Below the pieces are notes generated by a model. It did not search any database. It was not told the DNA's origin and was given only the letters and a program-made list of their open reading frames with translations. DNA of 64,000 nt. It comes from Oopsacas minuta (lineage: Eukaryota; Porifera; Hexactinellida; Lyssacinosida; Leucopsacidae). Shown here piece after piece: positions 34,080-45,744 of this stretch (position 1 is the first letter of the stretch; every line of letters starts with the position of its first letter). The stretch spans positions 581,068 through 645,067 of the forward strand of contig JAKMXF010000122.1 in the NCBI GenBank assembly GCA_024704765.1, in the 5' to 3' direction. A program made the translations under genes and the position numbers.

Positions 34080-35150
34080 TACTTGTTGAACTGGCTCTAG
34101 AGCCCTCGGTGGGATGTGATCAATATCTGCGCTCATTTTAGGATATATGTTCTTCAATTGTACTAATACATCGGTTTCAGTGGTTAAGTTGAACGAGAAA
34201 TCTTTTGAGTAATAAGAGAGGAGGGTAGTCTGGTTGGGATATATGAGAGGTAGGGATGAACTCCGAAAATTCAGTTGAAGTAATTTGAGGTTCAAGTTTT
34301 GTAATATACACCAGAGAAATTTCGAATCTCCCTTTGAGTTAGATAACTGTTCTCTCCGACTGGCGGAACACTTTACTGCACATATGCATCGCCTCCTTAG
34401 CAGCCTTTTGCGGATCACTAACTTAGTGTGACTAAGTTATTTGAGCTGCAAAAGGCTAATTTATGCCTTGGAGAATTACGTGATCATAATTTAATCTTGA
34501 TGCATGTCCATATAAAGCTGTGATTTTATTTAATTGTAACCCGATACGTTATTGGAAAAGCACGATAGTTTACAGGAAATTCTAAGAATGTAATAATATC
34601 TTTGAGAGCATTACAGGGTGGTACAATTAAATTAAAAATCCATCATAACATCCTAGGAGTGAGACCGGTGTTTCTGAAATTACATTTCACACACCATCCT
34701 AGAAGTACAGATATCTCTAGAAGAAGGCATGAATAGATCCTCGTGTAATACATCAGGCTTGGAACGGGTCATGATTTCCTGACCCAGTGACCCGGTAGAG
34801 CAGGTTGAAACCTCTGACGCAGTGACCCAGTTTTTCAAAACATTATTTTTCTATATTCATGCGATTTGATAATGATTAGATTTTACTAAGTTTGAATATC
34901 CAGGGATTTGGCAATGAAAATCCAGGGAGATTTGTAGAAGGGGTTGATAAGTCTGAAAAAGGCACATTTGATTATCTATAAGGATATAAACCGGGTCAAA
35001 TCAAAATAGTGACCCGGTCCAAACTTTTAATACATACTTGGATATAGGGTAAACCAAAATTCTCAACGGCAGGGCAGATTCTTCGAAAAAACTTGGGAGG
35101 GGGGCAAAATCGAATTTAACAGAGCCAAAATTATAGATCCGCTATCGGGT
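34080..35150. other. Intronic stretch with a possible GACCCGG foldback
   Basis: No gene. At 34759-35030, TTGGAACGGGTCATG with GACCCAGTGACCCGG on the left and AACCGGGTCAAATC with GTGACCCGGTCCAA on the right form approximate inverted ends of about 270 bp, perhaps a MITE. The rest shows nothing. Confidence 0.4.
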
Positions 35151-35350
35151 TTCGCTTACTAGGTCGCTGCGGGATAGCTTAGTGCCTCAGGTTAACTTAA
35201 GTATTAAAGGCTAAATTTCTTGATGGTTTGGGTCGCTACGCGACCGGGGGCCTTATTCACTAGACTACATAAACTTAAGTATTGCTAAAACTAAGTATTT
35301 TTTAAGTCTAGTCATGAGCTAACTTAACATTAAAATAAATGCATGTTCAG
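35151..35350 (+). repeat. Family C repeat copy 2 joined to a Harbinger-like solo end
   Basis: The head of family C (GGGTTTCGCTTACTAGGTCG ... GTCGCTACGCGACCG) runs to about 35247. It is followed directly by GGGGGCCTTATTCACTAGAC with ACTTAAGTATT, which resembles the terminus of the Harbinger element at 48162. The tail of family C is absent here. Confidence 0.6.
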
Positions 35351-35655
35351 AATAATGGTTTCTTTCCTACCTCTGCTACTGCTGAAGATCATTGTCAAGC
35401 CACAATTATTTGGCAATTCGTTAGATTCAATACGGAATAAGAAACGTATATTGAATATATAAAATGTCTTATTGTAATTACAGTGCAAACCAAAATTTAT
35501 GGTGTAGCTGTAAAAATTACTCGAAATATCCTGTAACGGGTGATAAATTCTGCATCATTATATGAATCCAGTGGGTTCCGCCTATCTCTGAAAACTATTT
35601 GATTCATTAAACTAATCATTGTATATTCTTGTTCATGCAAAATAAAGAGATAGAG

Positions 35656-36077
35656 CATGGCCTACTATTTACACGGCTAGCTAAGCAAAGAATTACAGTT
35701 ATCATCACAAATTCAACTGTTTATAGGTTTCCACATATGGTGGAGATATCTAGAATACTTTTGAACCTGCTTTCAAAGAAATTTTAACCACAATGACGCA
35801 ATCAAAGTTCACCTTCAATAATGGTGATTATTTTACTAATAAATACCAATATTATCAGTTAACAATTATGACTTATTTTGCGTTCGCATACATTTTTGAT
35901 GGAATTCCTTCGATTTTCTAGGATTGACTTTATAATGCTGTTCTTACGGCGAATATCACTAAAGTGGTTATGAAAATGAAGACCATCTATTGGTTACTTA
36001 AACTAACATTTAACAAGTATAAGGCATTTGAGAAAAAGGATTATTTTAAGATTTGAGAGTTTCTGAAAAAAAATGAT
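35656..36077 (+). mobile_element. Long-TIR element family A, copy 3 (one end plus interior)
   Basis: It starts CATGGCCTACTATTTACACG and follows the family through GTTCACCTTCAATAATGG, TGTTCTTACGGCGAATATC and ACTAACATTTAACAAGTA. It breaks off near 36077 before the second terminus. A small internal deletion removes the CCAAAATAATATCCAGG part. Confidence 0.8.
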
Positions 36078-36921
36078 GGTAGCCGAAATGGGTTAATGGT
36101 GGTTAAAGCTGGATAAACCATCAGGATTAACTTCCTGAAGAATATGCCAAGGTTTGACTATTTCAAGATGGCCTGTACCCGTGTATGTATAGAGGCCCCA
36201 TACAAATGGTGGAAGACTGTATAAATTCAAGTAATTGTATTGAATAAGAGTCTTATAGTATCTGCGAAGGGATAAACAGAAGTTTGTTGAAGGCTCAATT
36301 TGAAGAATTATAACTGAGGCATCCTAAAGCGGAGCTCAAAGTTATGAAATTCCACAATGATAATCCAACAGAAAACAAGGCCGCGCTAACAATGGAGTTT
36401 ATTAAAGAGAGTTGGGCCATGGCTTACTATATACACGGATACCTAAGCAAAGAATTGCCAAAATAATATCCAGACCATTGAATACATTCTGTTTTATTAT
36501 GAAGCATTGCAGTTATCATTACAAATTCAAATGTAAATAGGATTCCACATACGGCGGAACATCTAGAATAATTTGGAACCTGCTTTCCAAGTTATTTCAA
36601 CCACAATGATGCAATCAAAGTTCATACCCATATATGGTAATGTTTTTCATTGTCATCTATTTTTTCAGAGACTCTCAAAACTTAAAATAATCCTTTTAAT
36701 CAAAATACCTTCCACCAGTTAAATGTTAGTTTAAGTAACCAAAAGATGATATTCATTTTCATAACCACTCGTTAGATAATCATTTTAATGATATTTGCCG
36801 TAAAAACAGCAATATAAAGCCAGGGTTTGAAAATCGAAGAAATTCCATCAAAAATGTATGCGACACAAAATAAGTCATAATTTTTAACCATTTTTATAAG
36901 TGTATTTTAATACAGTCTTTA

Positions 36922-38264
36922 CAGTAGTGGCCAAATTAAATGCACCAAGATAGGTTTAAATCTATTTACCATTATAACTAGGTATCTATATGCAGTTACC
37001 CAAGGACTCCAGTATTTGATTACATACTGACAAAAACATGTAAAGGGAGATCTACAATTTTGTCTCAGTCATAAATCTAAATTTTTTACAATTAGACTAA
37101 GATTAGCTATGGTCACTCCACTCTTGGTGAGGCAGAAAATATTAACTTTGCGTCAGTACACGAGTTAAACGGTTCGAGAAATCGCTCTGGAATGTCGTGT
37201 CAGTCACTCCACGGTTGTCAGAATATTTAAAAAAGTCGAAGAAACTGGTAAACTTAAAACTCGACGGCCTGGACGCTGTGGATGGAAGGCAAAAACCACT
37301 GAGCTAGAAAGGCGAATGGTCCTTACAGCTAGTAGGAAAACACCAAGGCCCTCCCGAATCAGATTAAGCATAATTTGGGCTTAGATGTGAGCGCTCGGAC
37401 TGTCCGCCGCATACTTTACGATGGAGGACGCAAGGCTTGTACTCCAAAGAAAAACAGCTTCTAACCAAGGTCATGTGCCAACACCGGCTCAAATTGGCAA
37501 AGAACCACCAAACTTGGACGCTCGATGATTGGCGAAAAGTAAGTTATTTCATGTTTATAACCTTAATATTTCCATAGTAGAAGCTTACTACAGGTTGTTT
37601 GCAGGTCCTCTTCACAGATGAATCACATTTCTATGTGCAGGGTCAGCAGATTAAGGTCGTAAGAAAGGCTACCAAATCCCCCATTAGTCCAGCTTATATC
37701 AGCCAGCAAGTCAAACACCCAGGAAAAGTCATGTTTTTGGGGTTGCTTCAGTGCCCAGGGTACGGGACAATTGGACATATGCGAAGGTATGATGAACTCC
37801 GCCAAGTACATGGATGTTATCGACAGCAGAATCAAACCCCAGCTCCAAGAACACTTTCCAAATGGAGATTGTGTTCTCCAACTGGATCTAGCCCCATGCC
37901 ACACGTCCAAGGTCGTACAGAGGCATTCGAAGTAAGCAACATCAAAGTAATGGAGTGACCAGGCAACTCCCCCGATGTTGCACCGATTGAAAACTTCTGG
38001 GCCATTATAAAGAGTCATTTGCAAAATCTTGATAGACACCAAGGAAAAGGTTATAAAATCTGTTGTCGAGGTGTGGAAAAGTGACCCAGAAATTCAGAAA
38101 ATTTGTGAAAAATTAGTAAAGTCTATGCCTAAACGCATTTTAGATATTATCAAGAGCAAAGGTGCTCATATTAAATATTAATAGAACAAACAAGGCAAGA
38201 CGGCGTTTAAACTATGTGACCAAATTAATTGCACCTCTTGGTACAAATAAATTGGCCACTACAG
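36922..38264 (+). mobile_element. Tc1-like element, DD34E (decayed), nested
   Basis: A 1,343-bp element with ends CAGTAGTGGCCAA (36922) and TTGGCCACTACAG (ending 38264), inverse apart from the second base. TA lies outside on each side (36920-36921, 38265-38266). Sub-terminal TTAAATGCACC / AATTGCACCT are also inverted. It is inserted in the CAGTCTTT|TATTGTG region of a family A element. Confidence 0.9.
37110..38181 (+). pseudogene. Tc1-like transposase pseudogene (DD34E)
   Basis: In order: an N-terminal helix-turn-helix region with REIALECRVSHSTVVRIF-like coding near 37170-37230; KPRPSRIRLSI; the first Asp in VLFTDESHFYVQGQ (37602-37643); ISPAYISQQVKHPGKVMF; the second Asp in LQLDLAPCHTSK (about 37880); and the Glu in NSPDVAPIENFW (about 37985). 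The second Asp and the Glu are 34 residues apart once a frameshift is allowed. There are frameshifts near 37735 and 37925, and TGA at 37956-37958 in place of the Trp in M-E-W-P-G-N-S-P-D. The short stretch 37540-37604 between the helix-turn-helix part and the Asp may hold an intron (gtaagt ... gcag). Confidence 0.83.
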
Positions 38265-38699
38265 TATATTGTGTTTTTGTGCGAAATTAATACGAATCAT
38301 GATCCATTTCATGGGATTTGTGGGTTCTTAGATAATATTGGTATATATTAGTTCAATAATTATCATTATTGAAGGTGAACTTTGATTACGTCATTGTGGT
38401 TAAAATGACTTGGAAAGCAGGTTCAAAAGTATTCTAAATGTCTCCACCATGTGTGGAAACCTATATACAGTTGAATTTGTAATGATAACTGCAATCTTTC
38501 ATGATCAAAAGAGAATAGATTCAATGGCCTGGATATTATTTTGGCAGTTCTTTGCTTAGCTAGCCGTGTATATAGTAGGCCATGAGTTCTCCTAAAAACA
38601 AACATCTAAGGCAAGAGATTCATGAATCAATTTCTAGATGTTTTGAGGAAATTCACAGCAAAACTTGCAAGAGGTTAACGAGAATGTGCTAGATTTTAC

Positions 38700-38985
38700 T
38701 ACGATGAACACTCCCTCAATCATTTATAGAAGAGAGTTGGAGAGTACTTAAACCTTCCAATAATCTCTAAATCTTCCGACCCACTATTCTGGTGGAAAAC
38801 AAATGCATTATTATATTCAAATCTAGTTAAGTTAACGATGAAGTATCTATGTACTCCACCAACTTCGATTTATAGTGAAATAATATTTAGCACAGCGGGG
38901 ATCATCTTCGAAGAGAAGCGTAGAAAATTATTACCAGAAGATGGAAGCATCTTCTATATATTCAGAAAAACTTACCACTCTTAGA
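38700..38985 (+). pseudogene. hAT transposase C-terminal fragment
   Basis: The fragment reads EYLNLPIISKSSDPLFWWKT, KYLCTPPTSIYSEIIFSTAG, EKRRKLLPED. This is the WWK...P-T-S-x-x-S-E-x-x-F-S-T-A-G...R-x-x-L-L-P-E signature of Tip100/ZBED1-type hAT transposases. Only this C-terminal domain remains; nothing similar precedes the family A end at 38584. Confidence 0.85.
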
Positions 38986-39244
38986 TTTCCGCTATTTGTT
39001 CACAATAACTTTTATGATAGCAAATTAGAAATTTTTGTTTGCTAGCGTAGAGTATTATTCCACAAAAAATGAAAATATACTGAGTTCAGATGATAAGTTT
39101 TCTAATTTCTAGACTAATATTTTTCAAAATTGGTCGCGTTTATTGTCCGACGGATATTGGTTGGTCCGGCCGGATCCGGATATTATGCAAATGGCCGGAT
39201 TTTGACAGATGCCGAATACCACCGGATATCCAGTGCCCCTAGTC

Positions 39245-39670
39245 TCAAGTTAGCCTAAGGGATAAAACAGAATAATTTCTTAGTGCAATTGGCGGCTACG
39301 CGACAGAATATATTCGGTATTAAAAATAAAATCATCCATGGTTCACATAATTTACATTTATTCCCTTCTAGCTTCTGTGGTATCACTGGAGCTGCTATGT
39401 CATTTTAAGTTTGAAATCTGATCACTACGTGCCTCGAGTATTATGAAATTCAAAAGTATAAATTCGGGAAATTTTCCGAAAATAATTAGCATTTAGCCAA
39501 AATCATGACTTCAGAACATTTGACATATTGATGGGTATCTGTGACGACCCCATTAAAGTGATTCTTCGAAAATCCGAAAACGTGACACTGACGTCATAGG
39601 TGTGAATTTTCGTCCAAAACTCAAAATGTCCGAGTCAGGTCCAAATACCCCTATTTGAAAAAGATCTGCC
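39245..39670 (+). repeat. Family C repeat, copy 3
   Basis: It shares with 53022-53610 the order GGCGGCTACGCGACAG, CATCCATGGTTCACATAATT, TCACTGGAGCTGCTATGTC, GTGACACTGACGTCATAGGT, GTGAATTTTCGTCCAAAACT and CCAAATACCCCTATTTG. It has no coding capacity. Confidence 0.65.
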
Positions 39671-39833
39671 TGGTTATACTACAGATTCTTTAATCAATCC
39701 TAAACAAACAAACAGTCTTAGATCTACTGCAATTATTGATGTGATAAGGGAAATATAAGTGCATTGCAAGGATTTAATAGTGAGTAATGAAAAATATATG
39801 ATTATCCATAGCCTACTCCACATAAGGCTTAAC

Positions 39834-40287
39834 CATGGCCTACTATATACACGGCTAGCTAAGCAAAGAACTGCCAAAATAATATCCAGGCCATTGAATC
39901 TATTCTCTTTGATCATGAAGAATTGTAGTTATCACTACAAATTCAACTGTATATAGGTTTCCACATATGGTGGAGACATTTAGAATACTATTGAACCTGC
40001 TTTCCAAGTCATTTTAACCACAATGACGTAATCAAAGTTCACCTTCAAAAATGGTAATTATTGAACTAATATATACCAATATTATCTAAGAACCCACAAA
40101 TCCCATGAAATGGATCATGATTCGTATTAACTTAGCACAAAAACACAATAGAAAGACTGTATTAAAATAAATATATAAAAATGGTAAACTATTATAACTC
40201 ATTTTGTGGTCGTATACACTTTTTGATGGAAATTCTTCGATTTTCTAGGATTGACTTTCTAATGGTGTTTTTACCGCGAAAATCACA
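39834..40287 (+). mobile_element. Long-TIR element family A, copy 5 (partial)
   Basis: It starts CATGGCCTACTATATACACG and follows the family to TTTTACCGCGAAAATCAC, then diverges. The second terminus is absent. Confidence 0.82.
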
Positions 40288-40889
40288 TCTCGGTTAGGTC
40301 CCATTCATGCGATGACGTTAGCATCTATATAGGTTGACTATTTTCTCAAATGTTTTGGAAAAATGGTATTTTATCTAAATATATGCTAGTATCTTTTGAA
40401 TTGGTTCTTGCAATTACCACTGAAGATAAATACCCATATGACGAGAGTTTATTGGAAGAAAAATTTGTCAATTTACAAGATGGACATGGAAATAACATGT
40501 GGTAAGAAATCGATTCTAAAGAAATTCGCCCATTATTTAAACAGTATGAATGAATAGGAGATATAAATTCAAAGAGATACTATAATTATAAAAAGTTAAA
40601 AAGTCACTTTGTCGACGATCGATTATGTAAATTATGAAGTCATGATTTGAATGCGCCTAAACCAGGATGGAGGGTGGATGTTTGAACTATTTATGTAGTC
40701 TTAACTGATTCCTTATTATATCTTTGTACTCTCAACAGTGCTACCTCGATTATTCGAACATGCCTCAGTTCCCAGTTCCCATTCCATGTATCAACAATTC
40801 TTGGACTATACGGCAAAACCAAGGAATAAACGATCATTTGCATTGGCATTTCACTTTTCGTACATAAATCTATTAATATTCGGTCTAAC
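40288..40889. other. Intronic stretch, nothing firm
   Basis: Intron just downstream of cadherin exon 4. A short stretch near 40655-40735 (GCGCCTAAACCAGGATGGAG, TTATGTAGTCTTAACTGATT) weakly resembles the arm of the long-TIR element at 59985-60810. Nothing else is seen. Confidence 0.4.
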
Positions 40890-41145
40890 CTGTAGTAGGC
40901 TCTAAAGTGAATGGTAAGGTGGATGTACCAGCGATCGTATACACGAAGATCCCATCAGATGTAGAAGAGTCGTCTGCATCATTTGCAGTAACTTTTCCAA
41001 TTATAAAGGTTATTTCCTCCTTCTCATCCATATAGAAAGTATACTCTACGAGTGTAAACACAGGAGCATGTTCATTAATGCCAGTGATTATGAGGGGCAG
41101 TGATAGGGTTGCACTACGGGTACTTGGACGACCTCTGTCAACGAT
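40890..41145 (-). CDS. Large cadherin, internal exon 4 of 6
   Basis: The exon has no upstream in-frame ATG, so ORF callers miss it. Translation from 41145 gives IVDRGRPSTRSATL, then the linker INEHAPVF, a new repeat start, VTANDADD, and TLEPTT. It spans the end of one EC repeat and the first half of the next. The linker carries N-E-H instead of N-D-N, a variant seen in large cadherins. The acceptor is tttcatctag (phase 0) and the donor gttaga (phase 1); the length is 256 bp. The join to exon 5 gives PTTG-VISLNTKVDYE, the classic T-G-x-I-x-x-x-x-x-L/V-D-Y-E strand, which confirms both splice sites. Confidence 0.9.
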
Positions 41146-41301
41146 CTAGATGAAAAATATATATGGACAATGAAAAAGAGTACAAAAGGGCAATACAAAG
41201 TGAGGATAATTGCAATGTAGAAGTGAATTTGGTGTCATTGCACAAGTGTGCTTGTAAATACACGAAAATCGCTTAACACTGCAGAATATATATAATAAAT
41301 C

Positions 41302-41332
<31 letters not shown>

Positions 41333-41335
41333 CAG

Positions 41336-43523
41336 CAGTGGCGGAACTACACACGGGCCTACCCGGACCTATGCCCAGGTAAATGAGGATTGTGCTCTGG
41401 TACAGGCTGCGGTAAATAAATTTGTCCTGAGTTGCTAAGGTCTTATATAGGTGTCATTCTAATTCTAGATTATTCATAATTCGATATTTTAACTAAAATG
41501 AGACCGTGTCACCTTATGTTAATATTGAGCGTCATTATACACAATGTCTTAGTTGAATTTTTATTAACCCATATGCTATAACAACACTACATAACAAATT
41601 TTTGTTTGGATTGATATTTTGATTGTTTATGGATAATTTTCAGGCGCTGATTCCAAAATGCAATTAATTTTTTTCTATCATCGATCGTTAACTTTCAGGA
41701 AGCCTATTTATATGAGCAGGTTACACGCTTAGCCAACCCAGCAAAAACGTACGTCACAATCAAAATCTTTTGTGCTATAACACTAAAGATAACAAACATT
41801 TTGCACTCCCTTCACTGTCTCTTGTCTTTTTAAGCTTGGGTAGGATTGCAAAACTTAGAAATTTCGTTCTTGTGTATAGTTTATTTGCTGTCCAGTACCT
41901 TCACTTGGAAAGTATTTACTTACATCAATAGTATAAGCTACCAGCAGCTAGTATAAGCATCAGTATAACTGCCTTTAGCAGAGAAGGCAGAAACCACTTG
42001 CTGGTTGTTCTTACGTTAAGTTAGTGTTTTTCAAAATTAGAAATTGTAATGGCTGGTAGACAATGCAAGAATTCACCTGACTCATTTTGCTATGTTTGTG
42101 GGTATTATGTTGGTGGCGAATATGTTTCAAATTAAATATCAAAAGAAGCTAAGTATTGGGAAGCGTATAGACTGTATTTTGGGATGTCCATTGGGGACAA
42201 GGAAAAGGCCTGGGCCCCACATGTGATTTGTGGCAGCTGTCGATCTAATCTTGAAGGTTGATTGAGGGGTTCCGCTAGAGTTATGCCATTTGCTATTCCA
42301 AGAGTTTGGAGAGGGCCACAAAACTATCATGATGATCGTAACTTTTGTATGATAAATATTGCTAAGTACCGCAAGGTTAAGGGAAGAAGAGCACTGACTT
42401 ATCCAAGTATACCTTCATCCATTGCACCTGTTCCTCACAGTGAAACTTTACCAGTTCCAAAACCAGCAGCAAATGTAAGTAGTTTTATGTTTTATAATAT
42501 TAGGCTACGCTAGCTTATATGCTGTAAGGGTGACTCACAATCTGCATCTTATGTTTTATTCTTGTCATTTTAGTTAGAGTTTAATACTGAATGTGAAGAC
42601 TCGATATCGAGTGAAACTTCGGATGCTGAGGAGGAGTATCCCCAATCAACAGGTGCAGTCGTCACTATCCTTCTAAGAGAGAATTAGATTACTTAATACG
42701 AGATCTGCAACAAAGAAAATCTGCAGCAGAGCTATTGACGTCAAGATTAAGCGAGTGGAATTTGCTGCGTGATGATTGCAAAATAACTGCTTACAGGAAG
42801 AGGCACTTGGACTATTCTGTTTACTTTGATGTAATACAGGATCTGTGTATTGCAAAGATGTGAATGGTTTGTTTGATGCTGTTGGAATAGAACATGACCC
42901 TTCTCAGTGGCACCTTTTTATTGACAGTTCCACCAAAAGTCTTAAAGGAGTTTTACTTCATAATGGGAACAAATATCCGTCAATTCCACTTGCTTATTCA
43001 ATACAAATGAAAGAAGACTATGAAAATGTCAAGCAAATACTGCTTAAAAGGGAGGAATATTTGTTGGCCCCCAAATAACCACCATGTTAAAGTCAAGAAC
43101 CCTGGAGGATAAAATGACCGAAACAGAAAGAAAAGCATGGCAGGCATTTAGAGGTGTAGTTAATGGAATTTTAGGAAATATCTAAGATCTTAATTATGAA
43201 GAGATAGTGAAAATTCTGATCACAAGCTACCAAAAGATGGGATGTCGCATGTCTTTGAAACTTCATTTTCTATGCTCTAATCTTGACCTCTTTCAAGAAA
43301 ATTTGGTGATTTCAGCGAGGAACATGATATGGAAAAACTAACACAATTTTTGAATTCAGCGACACAAAAACATAAGGGGACATCAAAAATTGAAGCCTTA
43401 CAAAAATTGTGTTACGTAGTGTAATCTAGGAAGATGTAATTTTGAATATACGTACTTAGAATGCAATAGCTATTGATTTTTAGCGTTGTGCCAGGGGAAA
43501 AAAATGTCATAGTTCCGCAACTA
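41336..43523 (+). mobile_element. hAT-type element with 8-bp TSD carrying a zinc-cluster gene
   Basis: The ends CAGTGGCGGAACTA (41336) and TAGTTCCGCAACTA (ending 43523) are near-perfect inverses, flanked by the perfect 8-bp duplication TATATCAG (41328-41335, 43524-43531). The 2,188-bp element encloses only the zinc-cluster pseudogene at 42049-43078. I see no canonical hAT transposase core, so either this gene family is itself the mobile-element protein or the transposase part was lost. Confidence 0.85.
42049..43078 (+). pseudogene. Zinc-cluster repeat-type protein, pseudogene with intron
   Basis: Homologue of the gene at 23689. Blocks: DSFCYVCGYYVGGEY, PHVICGSCRSNLEG, MPFAIPRVWRGP, NFCMINI, PSIPSSIAPVPHSETLP; then an intron at 42475-42573 (gtaagt ... 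ttttag, phase 0), acidic CEDSISSETSDAEEE, ELDYLIRDLQQRKSAAELL, WHLFIDSSTKSLKGVLLHNG. Breaks: TAA after CGYYVGGEYVSN (about 42135), TGA in LEG*LRG (about 42260) and a frameshift near 42665. Three C-x2-C-like pairs are conserved with the other copy. The protein's role is unknown. Its place between hAT-type ends with a TSD shows that it travels on a DNA transposon. Confidence 0.8.
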
Positions 43524-43531
43524 TATATCAG

Positions 43532-44229
43532 ATGCGAAGCTAGCATTTCCTCTTAGGTGTTGCCACTCCTAGCAACACCTATGATATATCTATATATATC
43601 AATAATTTAATATATATATAAAATAACTTATATATAGCTCAGCTATACTATGGTACAGTTTTTGTGTATTAGCTTCTCTATCTTCGAGGAAAGGTCATTT
43701 TTTCGGATTAAGGAAAGTCACCTTGTCGGATGAGGGTATGGGTTTTTGTATTGCAAAAACTGTACTATACTATAGCTCAGCTTTAAATAAGGAATTTCTC
43801 TTTATATATATGTGTGTTCAGTACATCGAATGTTCTAGATCATTCCCGCAATTGGATATGTTGCATGTTGTTAGAGGTGTTAAGATGTCTAGTGATCAAA
43901 ATTCAAATCTTTCGTGCAACTCTCTGTGGTGCCACAAGAATTTGATATTTCCTAAGGGAAATTGATGCATATATGGAAATGCTAGTGTACCACGATTCAC
44001 AAATTAATGAAAGATTCTTCTAAGGACGATATACGGGTTCAGCGAGACTGTATACTTTGATAGGAAATGAGGTAGATTTTTGACCAGAAATTGGATATAT
44101 GTATAACTTTGAACAGAAAAGAAGAATTTATCTATTTCTACAGATATGATTAATTACTACTTTTCTGATCAAAAATCTACATCCTCTGGAAATCTGATTA
44201 AAGCAGGCCCTCGCTAATCCAAACAGGTA
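43532..44229. other. Intronic stretch with a foldback
   Basis: AT microsatellite-like sequence at 43565-43640. Inverted arms TAGCTCAGCTATACTATGG / CTATAGCTCAGCT together with ACAGTTTTTGTG / GCAAAAACTGT lie at 43633-43670 and 43748-43786. No gene. Confidence 0.5.
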
Positions 44230-44575
44230 CGAAAGGTTCGACAACATTTGAAAATATATCAAAAGCTAACACATCATGGGATTATTACGTTATCAAGATT
44301 GTACAAAATAATCAAATTTTCACATTTTCGATATTACTAACCAAAAGACATAGCATCTCCAGAGTCACCACAGAAGGTCATTGAATGTAATTTGGATGGA
44401 CTATGGATAATAATATGTTAAAATGTTTATTATTCTGTGAATTTGAGGCATGTAGTACCGAGTATATTCTGTTGCGGGGCGACCAAGAACACTAAATTTA
44501 GCTGTTTAATATACTTAAGCTAACCTGGAGCACTAAGCTGTCGCGCCGCGACCTAGCAAGCGAAGCCCGCTAGTT
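44230..44575 (-). repeat. Family C repeat, copy 4 (inverted)
   Basis: The head lies at 44466-44575 (complement reads GCGGGCTTCGCTTGCTAGGT ... GCGACAGCTTAGTGCTCCAG ... TTGGTCGCCCCGC). The tail to about 44330 contains the complement of CATAGTCCATCCAAATTACA and GGTGACTCTGGAGATGCTAT, as in copy 5. Confidence 0.65.
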
Positions 44576-45744
44576 ATCATTAATGACCCTAAAAGACAAC
44601 TAGATTATTAGTTACTAGAAAGGATAGAGCATATTTTCTGTTGATCAAATGATTAGTATAGAATACTATGGTGTGGTTATCAAAAGGAAACCAATACTAC
44701 AATTTAGTTGAACCTATTTTCAACTGTTCGGTTTGAGTAGGTGGGTTACACCTCTGCTACAAACAATGAGGGTATTTTACAGGCTTGCCATGGATAGGAA
44801 ATCCATTGATGGATATCGACGTTTTGGTCATATCCATGGATTTTGTGGATATCCATACTTTGAAAATATTTACAATTAATAGTAATATACAGAAATTGTA
44901 ATACAGTCGACGACTGTTAATACGAATAACCGTTAATTTAAACTTTCACTAATTCGGACAAATCTATTTCTTTTCACTTAATCGGTGAAAACATATACAT
45001 ACTAGCTAAGTATTCATTACAAGGTCATGTAGTTCTCTATACGTGAGTTGTTCTGATGATCAATTTCACAAAATTATTAATGGAATTCCATCAAATCAGT
45101 CGCGATGTTATCATTGCAAGATTCCGAGATAAGTCTCCCACTTATCTCAGAATCTTGCAATACAATTCAAATAGATGTAACGGGATCTCACGACGACAAA
45201 AATCAGGTGAATGCTAATTAGTTGAATAAAGAGTATGTCGTGTCTCTCGCATGGATATAGTCCCAAATATTTCTGTGGTACATTTTGACTTTTGGAAATT
45301 GATGAAAATGTGTGGCGTGAACACTGTGGAGGTCCACCAGGGAGGCATATACGGATATCCAACACCAACATGACTCAGGTTTACACGAACACGGTTTTAC
45401 GGACACTACCAATATGAAATAAAGGATAATAATTCCGAGTAATCTCACAGGTTCTCACGCTTTCTCACTGGAAATATCACATTTCTGATGGAATTTCTCA
45501 CAGTTTTCTCAAGACTTTTCATAGGGTTTCTCAATGTTTACAGAGACTCTAGGTTAGCATATATGAAAATGTTTGAGTTTAGATCATAGTTATTGCCCAG
45601 TATTAACATAAACTACGTATATTATTCACCAAATGTATCTCTCTTGTTTGCCCAACATGTACATCAATAGCTGAGAGATCTTCTAATGATCCAATCAATT
45701 GCGTCGTATAAATAATAAACCGTATTACCTCGAATAATCGCAGC
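44576..45744. other. Intronic stretch with hairpin and TTTCTCAC motifs
   Basis: No gene. A strong hairpin lies at 45114-45160. Degenerate repeats of TTTCTCAC/TTCTCAA occur at 45440-45540 (at least six). A pogo-like single end (CAGTCGACGACTGTTAATAC) is at 44904. Confidence 0.5.
45114..45160. repeat. 47-bp hairpin
   Basis: TTGCAAGATTCCGAGATAAG(T) pairs with ACTTATCTCAGAATCTTGCA(A) around a 5-base loop; 20 of 21 positions match. Confidence 0.85.

Larger units (their letters stand above)
36418..38584 (-). mobile_element. Long-TIR element family A, copy 4 (interrupted by Tc1)
   Basis: Both ends are present (CATGGCTTACTATATACACG at 36418; GTATATAGTAGGCCATG ending 38584). Without the nested Tc1 element (36922-38264) the copy is about 824 bp, like the full copies at 45745 and 62704. 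The interior runs opposite to copy 6. Confidence 0.88.

Noticed and set aside
33954-34418. 154-codon minus-strand ORF
   Set aside because: It crosses the right end of the RAG1-like element and its TSD, has no domain, and is open by chance.
36418-38593. GAGTT at both sides of family A copy 4 as a target duplication
   Set aside because: Only five bases match and they are offset from the element tips; other full copies show no comparable duplication.
45147-45448. Overlapping minus-strand ORFs of 74-76 codons
   Set aside because: They overlap in different frames, contain no domain and run through the hairpin region.
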